A stretch of 64,000 bases of DNA from assembly GCF_900114215.1 (NCBI RefSeq), contig NZ_FOSG01000020.1:50261-114260 (forward strand). The letters are read 5' to 3'. A program made the translations under genes and the position numbers. This document shows positions 57,992 through 64,000 of this stretch, in pieces. The notes beneath the pieces are model-generated. The model had not been told where the DNA came from. It saw only the letters and a program-made list of their open reading frames with translations, and made no database searches. Positions within the stretch are counted from its first letter, which is position 1; each line of letters begins with the position of its first letter. The DNA is from Streptomyces mangrovi. Lineage in GTDB: Bacteria > Actinomycetota > Actinomycetes > Streptomycetales > Streptomycetaceae.

Positions 57992-59011
57992 TCAGGCGGG
58001 CTGAAGGGCCGGCACGCGCGACATGGCCGTGACCGTGGTGGTGAAGACCGCCTCACCGTCCTGGTGCGCGGTGACGCGGACCGTGTCGCCGGGGATGCCG
58101 GGGGCCGACGGCACGGGCTCGGCCTCGATCCAGCACGGCCGGTCGAATTCCACGTACTTCTCGAAGGTGCTGTCCAGGCTGGTGAGCAGCAGCGGACGCC
58201 CCGTGCCGTCGAGCGCGTGGACCGCCTGGCGGGCGGCCTCCAGCAGGACCATGCCGGGCACGTGGTCCACCGGGTGGTCGAAGAGGACGGGGTGGCTGAG
58301 ATCGTTCCTCAGCGACCAGCGCCCCGGCTCGCCGGTGGGGGAGAGGACGACGTCGAAGGGCGAGGAGCGGCCCACGAGGCCGGGGGTGACGGGAAGGCCG
58401 GGGGCCGGGGGACGGGACACCTGCGTGCGGCCGGCGCGCAGTCTGCGGTAGACGGCCGGGGAGACGCAGGTGAAACGGGCCCCGCCGGTGGCCACGACCT
58501 CGCCGTCGACCCGGACGGTGGCGGTGTACCGCATTCCGGCCAGCCGGTTTCCGCGGTGGCTGACGTCCGAGCAGGTGATGTCCAGCCGGAGGTCCGCGGG
58601 GGACCCCCCGATCGCGAGACTGCCGGGCAGGACCGAGAAGTTGAGGTTCCACATCAGGAAGGGGTGGCCGAGGGGCACGCCGAAGCAGGCGTGCGACATC
58701 AGCGTTCCGGCCTGGCGGATCGTCTCGGCCATCAGCATGGAGTCGTAGTGGCGTCCGCGGTCCCCGGGGACCGGCGCGAAGAAGCTGTGCCCCCGGGGCC
58801 ACTGGGCGGTCACGGTGCAGCGGTCGCCGTCGAGCGGTGACCAGCCGGTCAGGAAGACCTCGGCCAGTGCGGCCCGGTGGACGTACTCCCGGGGGACCGT
58901 CGTGGTCAGCCCCCCGGGGAGGCGGGGGCGAGGAACGGCGGGCACGAAAGGTGCACCGGAACCGGCGGAGCCGGCGGGACCGGCGGAACCGGCGACGAAG
59001 GCATCGATCAT
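57992..59011 (-). CDS. AfsA-family gamma-butyrolactone biosynthesis protein
   Basis: This 339-residue protein starts at ATG 59011 after GGGGGATCTC. It has two A-factor hotdog repeats: VHRAALAEVFLTGWSPLDGDRCTVTAQWPRGHSFF with YDSMLMAETIRQAG, and NDLSHPVLFDHPVDHVPGMVLLEAARQAV. AfsA condenses a beta-ketoacyl-ACP chain with dihydroxyacetone phosphate to begin autoregulator synthesis. An ARE-like site 66 bases upstream suggests feedback by a butyrolactone receptor. Confidence 0.94.
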   Translation of the reverse strand: MIDAFVAGSAGPAGSAGSGAPFVPAVPRPRLPGGLTTTVPREYVHRAALAEVFLTGWSPLDGDRCTVTAQWPRGHSFFAPVPGDRGRHYDSMLMAETIRQAGTLMSHACFGVPLGHPFLMWNLNFSVLPGSLAIGGSPADLRLDITCSDVSHRGNRLAGMRYTATVRVDGEVVATGGARFTCVSPAVYRRLRAGRTQVSRPPAPGLPVTPGLVGRSSPFDVVLSPTGEPGRWSLRNDLSHPVLFDHPVDHVPGMVLLEAARQAVHALDGTGRPLLLTSLDSTFEKYVEFDRPCWIEAEPVPSAPGIPGDTVRVTAHQDGEAVFTTTVTAMSRVPALQPA

Positions 59012-59077
59012 GAGATCCCCCAAGCACTGCTTACGACCGGATGGGCGGGCGTCTTGCTGTGTCGTGCTTCGAGGGAA

Positions 59078-59099
59078 AGATACCTGGTGCTCGGTTTTT
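59078..59099. promoter_or_regulatory. ARE-like operator upstream of the afsA homologue
   Basis: AGATACC and GGTTTTT flank 8 bases (59085-59092), the geometry of autoregulatory elements bound by ArpA/ScbR-type receptors. It is placed in the promoter region of the afsA-like gene, with an AT-rich run beside it. Confidence 0.62.
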
Positions 59100-59148
59100 T
59101 TCTAAGGAGTTCTTTGTCAAATCTTGGTGAATCGCTGACATTGGGGGA

Positions 59149-59808
59149 TCAGATTCCGGAAGTGATCATTCCATTGGCCTGTCGCCACACGTCCCGTCCC
59201 CGCTCCGGGCGGAGGTCGAGCGTGGACAGGACGGCCGGCAGCGTGATGCTCGGCATGAGATGGCGGTAGAGGGCCGCGGCGGAGTTCTCCAGGGAGTCGC
59301 GGCGGCCCAGTATCTGCGCCACCAGGTTGATGCCGGTGTAGGCGCCGACGAACAGCTCGCCGCTCTCCACCGGGTCGACGTGCGACAGGAGTTCGCCGTT
59401 CAACCGCGCCTCCCGCAGCGTGCCGACGCAGATCTCCATCCACTCCTGGTAGGGGCGGCTGCGGTACGGCACGTGCCCGGCTCCCTGGTCGAGGGCGAGC
59501 CTGATGCTGCCCCGCAGCAGGGGGTCGGTGGTGAGGCGGTAGGCGAAGACCATCCCGAGGTCGACGAACTCCTGTGCCTTGCTCGGCTGGGCCAGCGAGA
59601 CCGTGCCCTCCCTGGTCTGCACGTCCAGGACGGCCTGCGCCAGCTCCTCCTTGGAGGCGAAATGGAAGTACAGGGCGCCCTTGGTGACATGCGCGCGTTC
59701 GAGGATCTCCGTCAGCTTCGCGGCGTCGTATCCCTTCTCCTCGAAGACGGACGCGGCGGCCTCCAGGATCGCTCGGCGTGTCCGGAGGGCACGGTCCTGT
59801 CTGGCCAT
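59149..59808 (-). CDS. TetR-family gamma-butyrolactone receptor (ArpA/ScbR-like)
   Basis: This is a 219-residue product starting at ATG 59808. The start MARQDRALRTRRAILEAAASVFEEKGYD and HVTKGALYFHFASKEELAQAVLD are the receptor-type helix-turn-helix. The ligand domain has the conserved Trp in YQEWMEICVGTLREA. It would repress genes with ARE sites until the butyrolactone accumulates. It is next to the afsA-like gene on the same strand. Confidence 0.92.
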   Translation of the reverse strand: MARQDRALRTRRAILEAAASVFEEKGYDAAKLTEILERAHVTKGALYFHFASKEELAQAVLDVQTREGTVSLAQPSKAQEFVDLGMVFAYRLTTDPLLRGSIRLALDQGAGHVPYRSRPYQEWMEICVGTLREARLNGELLSHVDPVESGELFVGAYTGINLVAQILGRRDSLENSAAALYRHLMPSITLPAVLSTLDLRPERGRDVWRQANGMITSGI

Positions 59809-59854
59809 ATGGGCATCCGTCCTCTGGTGAGACTCTGTTCGCCGTACGCGGTCA

Positions 59855-59877
59855 AGTATAGACCGTCCGGTATGTTT
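59855..59877. promoter_or_regulatory. Possible ARE upstream of the receptor gene
   Basis: The right half CCGGTATGTTT matches ARE half-sites well; the left half AGTATAGACC is imperfect and the spacing differs from the other sites. It lies 47-69 bases before the receptor start, fitting self-control. Confidence 0.45.
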
Positions 59878-59927
59878 CCGCCGGGGTGGCGGCACCGGGC
59901 GGCGGCCGGAAGCCCGCGCGGGCGCCG

Positions 59928-61142
59928 TCAGGGGCGGCCGCCCCTGACGCCCAGGGGCAGGTGGATGTCGATCCGCGTGCCCCGGCCGGGCGCGCTGTCG
60001 AAGGCCACCCGGCCGCCGAGGTCCTCGATCCGGTCGGAGACGGTGCGCAGGCCGGGCGTGCCCTCCCCGTCGCCCCGGACGCTGATGTGGACCCAGCGGC
60101 GGGTCACCCTGCCGACGACCGCGATCCGGGTGGACCGGGCACGGCGGATGCCCTCGTGCAGGCACTGCCGCACGGCGAGGAGGAGTTCGCGCCGCAGGGC
60201 CTGCGGCAGGCCCTGCTCGTCACCGGTCATGCGGGCGGTGACGCGGACCTCCGTGCCCGGTGAGGCCTGCGCGGCGAAGGAGCGCACCGCCTCCTCCAGC
60301 GGTGGTACGTCGCTCGCCTCGGCCAGGCCGGTCACGAGCTCCCGGGTGCGGCCGAGCGCCGAGCGCAGGCAGTCCCCGGCGGTGGCCAGGTGCCCTTCGG
60401 GGTCCTCGGCCCGCGAGGTGTGCAGTTCCAGCCGGTGCAGTGCCACGGAGAGCTGGGTGCCGACCTCGTCGTGCAGGGTGCGGGCGGCCCGGCGGCACTC
60501 GCGCCACGGCTCGTCGTGATCCCCTCCGGACGGCCGTCCGGACGCCGCCGGCCGATCCCGCAGCGACCGGCCCAGCGCGCCGACGAGCGCGGCCGCGCGA
60601 GGCAGTGCGTCCTCGGCTGCCGAGACCGCCATGACGTGCAGCAGCGCGCACTCGACCAGCAGGACGCCCGCGTCGGCGGCCAGCCCCCGGTCCAGGGCGG
60701 GGCGGCGGACCTCCGGGCCGGTGCGGTCCGTTCCGGAGTGCACCGGCCCGGTGCGGTCCTCGCCGGTGGGGGGCCCTCCGGTGCCGGGGGTCCCCGCCGC
60801 GTCGCCGAGCAGCCGCCGGGCGTGGGCGATCAGGGCGGGGCGCAGGGCGAGCGGGTCGCCGGTTCCCGGGGAGCCGAGCAGGACGGGCAGCCGTTCCTCG
60901 AAGCGGCGCAGGATCGCCCGTGTCTCACCGGGCAGCAGCAGGGGGCCCCGGGGCGCCGCGCCGGGCCGTCCGCCGGGGCGCGGGCGGTCCGGCGCCGGCG
61001 GCGCGGTCCTGCCGACCGCCGCCGGCGCCGGAGGGAAGGACCTGCTGAGGCCGTCCTGCAGGGCGGCGGCGAAGCCGCGGCCCACCAGGGCCTCCAGAAG
61101 GTCTGTCCCGGAGCCGCTTCCGAATGGAGCGTCAGTCCTCAC
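59928..61142 (-). CDS. Soluble histidine kinase (HisKA_3 type)
   Basis: This is a 404-residue product starting at GTG 61142 after GGGGGAC. No membrane segment is seen. The N-terminal 190 residues are Pro/Gly-rich with no known sensor domain. The dimerisation/phospho-His region is ARTLHDEVGTQLSVALHRLEL, and the HATPase is degenerate in the N-box but keeps GEGTPGLRTVSDRIEDLGGRV and GRGTRIDIHLPL. No cognate LuxR-type regulator is adjacent; the nearby response regulator is of OmpR type, so partnership is uncertain. Confidence 0.82.
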   Translation of the reverse strand: MRTDAPFGSGSGTDLLEALVGRGFAAALQDGLSRSFPPAPAAVGRTAPPAPDRPRPGGRPGAAPRGPLLLPGETRAILRRFEERLPVLLGSPGTGDPLALRPALIAHARRLLGDAAGTPGTGGPPTGEDRTGPVHSGTDRTGPEVRRPALDRGLAADAGVLLVECALLHVMAVSAAEDALPRAAALVGALGRSLRDRPAASGRPSGGDHDEPWRECRRAARTLHDEVGTQLSVALHRLELHTSRAEDPEGHLATAGDCLRSALGRTRELVTGLAEASDVPPLEEAVRSFAAQASPGTEVRVTARMTGDEQGLPQALRRELLLAVRQCLHEGIRRARSTRIAVVGRVTRRWVHISVRGDGEGTPGLRTVSDRIEDLGGRVAFDSAPGRGTRIDIHLPLGVRGGRP

Positions 61143-61245
61143 GTCGTCCCCCGATCGACTGTGCCGCGGGCCGTCACGCACCGGTGCGGTGGCGGACGGA
61201 GCGGCCACCGCCTCTCGCGTTCGCCCGAGAAGCAGGACATGTGGA

Positions 61246-61275
61246 AGCTAACAAACCGGGCTCCCTGTTTGTCAA
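61246..61275 (-). promoter_or_regulatory. Promoter of the kinase gene with embedded ARE
   Basis: Reading the - strand, TTGACA (61275-61270) and TTAGCT (61251-61246) are spaced 18 bp. The spacer region is an ARE-like dyad, ACAAACC-N8-TGTTTGT on + (61251-61272). The -35 overlaps the stop codon of the second TetR gene. Repressor binding would block polymerase directly. Confidence 0.75.
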
Positions 61276-62003
61276 GGAAGGTTTTCGGCCGCCTGTCCGT
61301 CGCTCCCCTTCCAGGCCGGAAGCGCGGGAGGAGGGGCGGGGGGAGAGGCCGGGGGATACGCGGGAGGAGGTGCGGCGGAGGCCACCACGGACTCCGTCCC
61401 CGCGGGGTCCACCGACTCCAGGGCGTGCGGGGCCGCGATGGCCGGGAGCATCACCTCCCAGAAGCGGGTGAGCCCGCCGCGCGACAGCCACCGCTCGTTC
61501 CTCTTCCCGAGGGATTCCAGCCCGGTGGTCGCGGCGACGACCGTGGCGGCCACGGCCTGGCGGGACGCGGCCCCCCGCAGGGCGCCCTCGTCGGCCGCCC
61601 GGGCCAGGATGCCGTGGACGCAGGAGTGCCACTCCTGGCGCAGGTCGGGTCCGGAGGGCCGGGCGGGGTCGCGGTTGAGCCGGTAGCCGGCGCGCACCAC
61701 CACGTCCTCGCGGATCATCCTGGCGAAGACGTGGGTGTGATCGGTGAGTTGCTGCAGGGCGCTGGCGCCGGACCCCAGGACGTGCCGGGAGGCCCGGTGG
61801 AGGGCCCGCGACGCCGCGTGCTCGACGGCGTCGGCCACGGCGGCCTTGTTCTCGAAGTGGAAGTGCAGGGCGCCGGGGCTCACGCCCGCGCCCGAGCTGA
61901 TCTCGGTCAGGCGGGCCTGGACGTAACCGTGCCGCTCGAACAGCTCGGCCGCGGACCGGATGAGCGCGTGGCGGGTGCGTACGGCCCGTTCCTGTCTGGT
62001 CAC
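61272..62003 (-). CDS. TetR-family regulator, pseudo-receptor-like (JadR2 type)
   Basis: This is a 243-residue product starting at GTG 62003 after GGAGG. The helix-turn-helix is TRHALIRSAAELFERHGYVQARLTEISSGAGVSPGALHFHFENKAAVADAV. The ligand domain has QEWHSCVHGILA, and there is an extra Pro-rich C-terminal tail of about 40 residues. Position next to a JadR1-like gene matches jadR2, whose product senses the antibiotic or its precursors rather than a butyrolactone. Confidence 0.88.
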   Translation of the reverse strand: MTRQERAVRTRHALIRSAAELFERHGYVQARLTEISSGAGVSPGALHFHFENKAAVADAVEHAASRALHRASRHVLGSGASALQQLTDHTHVFARMIREDVVVRAGYRLNRDPARPSGPDLRQEWHSCVHGILARAADEGALRGAASRQAVAATVVAATTGLESLGKRNERWLSRGGLTRFWEVMLPAIAAPHALESVDPAGTESVVASAAPPPAYPPASPPAPPPALPAWKGSDGQAAENLP

Positions 62004-62109
62004 GAGCACCTCCGGGGGAGGTGAGGGCGTCGTGCCGACCGCCCGTGGCGGAGGACGGGGACGGGGAGCACCCGAGCGGGGGAAGTTGGAGGCTCCATCA
62101 TGGCAACAA

Positions 62110-62131
62110 TAAAACCAACTGGATGGTTTAC
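62110..62131. promoter_or_regulatory. ARE-like operator between the second TetR and response regulator genes
   Basis: TAAAACC and GGTTTAC flank 8 bases, the same 7-N8-7 layout as the other sites. It lies about 107 bases upstream of the TetR start and suggests self-repression or receptor control. Confidence 0.6.
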
Positions 62132-62333
62132 ATGCCAGTCACTCACGTGAAAACGGCCGGTCCCTTCCCTGTGCGGACCCGTGTGCTCTGGCCTGCGGTA
62201 ATGGCTCCCCGGATATGCCGGAAGGCCTCATTCCCCTCAGCTTCGCCTGTGACCTGCGGCGACGGAAGGTCGGTAGGGTCCCGTCGGGGAGGTCCGGCGC
62301 TCGCGCGGAGGCGGTGCGGGACTTGAGGGGAAG

Positions 62334-62363
62334 TTGACAAACCAGCGACCCGGTTTGTAATGT
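62334..62363 (+). promoter_or_regulatory. Promoter of the JadR1-like gene with embedded perfect ARE
   Basis: TTGACA (62334-62339) and TAATGT (62358-62363) are 18 bp apart. The perfect dyad ACAAACC-N8-GGTTTGT (62337-62358) overlaps both elements. The start codon is 53 bases past the -10. It is the strongest promoter-operator match in the window. Confidence 0.82.
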
Positions 62364-62416
62364 CCGGCGCGACGGTCCACTCGTGATGCGCCAACCGCCT
62401 CGAGCAGGAGCAGCAG

Positions 62417-63202
62417 ATGACACTGCAGACCATCGAATCCCTGGACCCCGGGATAACCGGGGAAGATCGAGAAGCGCAGCCGCTGTCACCCTCGGCGGGC
62501 GCACCGCAGGCCGGGGCACCCGTCCGCACCGACCGGGAGGCGCTGCGGGTGCTTGTGGTGGAGAGTGAACCGCGAGCCGCCCAGTCCCTGGTGCAGGGGC
62601 TGCGGAGACACGGCTACCTGGCGGACAGCGTGGCCACCGGGGCCAAGGCCCTGCACGCCCATCACAGTGCCGACCTGGTTCTGCTCGACCTCGACCTGCC
62701 GGACCTCGACGGTCTGGAGGTGTGCCGGAGCATCCGCTCCTCCTGCGAGACGCCGGTCATCGCCATCACGGCGCGGGACACCGAACTCGACAGGGTGCTG
62801 GGACTGCAGGCCGGCGCGGACGACTACATGTCCAAGCCCTACGGCTTCCGGGAGCTGCTCGCCCGGATCCAGGCGATCATGCGCAGAGTCAGGCCCCGGG
62901 AACCGCAGGAGCGGATCATCGTCCGGGGGCCGCTCCGTATCGACCTGGACAACTGGGAGGTCCGGCTCGACGGGAAGCCCGTCGAGCTGACCCGCAAGGA
63001 GTTCGGGCTCCTGCGGATGCTCGCCTCGCGCCCCAACAGCGTCGTCTCCCGGCGGCAGCTGATGGCCCAGGTGTGGGACGACTCGTGGTCCCGGCCGGGC
63101 CGCACCATCGACACGCACGTCAGCAGTCTGCGCAACAAGCTCGGTTCCAGCAGCTGGATCATCACGGTCCGCGGGGTCGGGTTCCGGCTGGGCCACCCCT
63201 GA
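62417..63202 (+). CDS. Atypical OmpR-type response regulator (JadR1-like)
   Basis: This is a 261-residue product. After a 40-residue extension comes the receiver domain: phospho-acceptor Asp91 in LVLLDLDLPDLDG and Lys in YMSKPYGFRE. The acidic pair normally DD is E49-S50 (VVESEP), so metal-dependent phosphorylation is doubtful. A winged-helix DNA-binding domain follows (VELTRKEFGLLRMLASRPNSVVSRRQLMAQVW, RTIDTHVSSLRNKL). JadR1 relatives activate angucycline genes and bind the end products. Confidence 0.92.
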   Translation: MTLQTIESLDPGITGEDREAQPLSPSAGAPQAGAPVRTDREALRVLVVESEPRAAQSLVQGLRRHGYLADSVATGAKALHAHHSADLVLLDLDLPDLDGLEVCRSIRSSCETPVIAITARDTELDRVLGLQAGADDYMSKPYGFRELLARIQAIMRRVRPREPQERIIVRGPLRIDLDNWEVRLDGKPVELTRKEFGLLRMLASRPNSVVSRRQLMAQVWDDSWSRPGRTIDTHVSSLRNKLGSSSWIITVRGVGFRLGHP

Positions 63203-63352
63203 CGGCCGTTCGCCCGGACCACCGGCCCCGGCGGGCCGCCCGTCCGGGAAGCCCGACGGACGACCCCGGCCCGGGGCGTCCGACACCGGCGCGTCCACTC
63301 CGCGAGGCGCGCGGGAAGCAGCATTCCGGACGAGGACGAAGGAGAACTCATC

Positions 63353-64000
63353 GTGCGCAAGGTGCTCATCGCCAATCGCGGTGAAATCGCTGTCCGGGTC
63401 GCCCGGGCCTGCCGGGACGCCGGGATCGCGAGCGTGGCCGTCTACGCCGACCCGGACCGGGACGCGCTCCACGTGCGGGCGGCGGACGAGGCCTTCGCGC
63501 TCGGCGGTGACACCCCCGCCACCAGCTACCTGGACATGGCCAAGGTCCTCAAGGCCGCCGCCGACTCCGGCGCCGACGCGGTCCACCCCGGCTACGGCTT
63601 CCTGTCGGAGAACGCCGACTTCGCCCAGGCCGTCCTCGACGCCGGACTGACCTGGATCGGCCCCCCGCCGCAGGCCATCCGCGACCTGGGCGACAAGGTC
63701 GCCGCCCGCCACATCGCCCAGCGCGCCGGCGCCCCCCTGGTGGCCGGCACCCCCGACCCGGTGGCCGGCGCGGACGAGGTCGTCGCCTTCGCCACCGAAC
63801 ACGGCCTGCCCATCGCCATCAAGGCCGCCTTCGGCGGCGGCGGCCGCGGCCTGAAGGTCGCCCGCACCCTTCAGGAGGTCCCCGAGCTGTACGACTCCGC
63901 CGTCCGCGAGGCGGTGGCCGCCTTCGGCCGCGGCGAGTGCTTCGTGGAACGCTACCTGGACCGGCCCCGGCACGTGGAGACCCAGTGCCTGGCCGACACC
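63353..64000 (+). CDS. Acyl-CoA carboxylase biotin-carboxylase subunit (JadJ-like), 3' truncated
   Basis: GTG 63353 follows GAAGGAG. The open frame runs off the window, so only 216 residues are seen. Biotin carboxylase traits are VRKVLIANRGEIAVRVARACRD, AVHPGYGFLSENADFA, GDKVAARHIAQRAGAP and AIKAAFGGGGRGLKVA (ATP-grasp Gly loop). It supplies malonyl-CoA for the polyketide. In jadomycin-type clusters the same gene follows jadR1, just before the minimal PKS. Confidence 0.95.
   Translation, partial: MRKVLIANRGEIAVRVARACRDAGIASVAVYADPDRDALHVRAADEAFALGGDTPATSYLDMAKVLKAAADSGADAVHPGYGFLSENADFAQAVLDAGLTWIGPPPQAIRDLGDKVAARHIAQRAGAPLVAGTPDPVAGADEVVAFATEHGLPIAIKAAFGGGGRGLKVARTLQEVPELYDSAVREAVAAFGRGECFVERYLDRPRHVETQCLADT

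Noticed and set aside
59012..59023. Earlier TTG start of the afsA homologue at 59023
   Set aside because: The Shine-Dalgarno GGGGGATC lies between this codon and ATG 59011, so the ATG is the real start.

Overview
The window is about 64 kb of very GC-rich DNA (roughly 72-74% by eye, with strong G/C at third codon positions). It looks like Streptomyces or a very close actinomycete. Signs are the TopA with a lysine-rich tail, the MFS-thymidylate kinase fusion, XRE/DUF397 pairs, long hairpin terminators without U-tracts, a rare TTA codon in a secreted enzyme gene, an AfsA/gamma-butyrolactone system and type II polyketide genes.

Bases 1-15,200 are chromosomal housekeeping: the 3' end of a membrane pyrophosphatase, a lipoprotein, a methyltransferase, TM2-domain and DUF2752 membrane proteins, topA, a thymidylate kinase fusion, the DNA polymerase III delta' subunit, a secreted S33 peptidase and tRNA-Thr(CGU). 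From 15,200 to 33,900 lie mixed accessory and conserved genes. These include a PIN/RHH toxin-antitoxin pair beside the tRNA, an RNA-repair set (RtcB, DUF2267, archease), a DUF234-type ATPase, a copper oxidase (LPMO) under a CebR box, a GAF-PP2C phosphatase, a MerR/aminotransferase divergon and an ECF42/DGPF pair. This part also holds a two-gene AAA-ATPase + TOPRIM-like cassette, bracketed by 57-bp direct repeats that copy the 3' end and terminator of the adjacent DUF397 gene. I consider that cassette the best candidate for an undescribed, defence-like mobile unit.

From 33,900 to 43,300 come an anti-sigma-like ATPase and a tightly coupled operon of a 60-aa peptide, two proteins of unknown function and a beta-lactamase-fold hydrolase. 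That operon is the second candidate for a new system. A subtilase with a P-domain and a large LAL/LuxR regulator follow.

From 43,400 to the right edge lies the flank of a type II polyketide cluster. Its tailoring part has an ActIII-type ketoreductase, an ActVB-like flavin reductase, an ActVA-ORF5-like monooxygenase, a metallo-beta-lactamase-fold protein that could be an ActIV-like cyclase, a SnoaL/ActVIA-like protein, and a P450 with its own ferredoxin and reductase. It also has an MFS exporter and an alpha/beta hydrolase that has lost its nucleophile. The right end is regulatory and recalls the jadomycin cluster: AfsA homologue, NAD-dependent epimerase, ArpA-like receptor, soluble histidine kinase, a second (pseudo-receptor-like) TetR, an atypical JadR1-like response regulator and an acyl-CoA carboxylase biotin-carboxylase subunit running off the end. 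Four matching ARE-like operators (7-N8-7 geometry) lie upstream of the afsA homologue, kinase, second TetR and response regulator genes. This suggests one hormone-controlled circuit switching on the cluster. The minimal PKS genes themselves are not in the window and should lie to the right.
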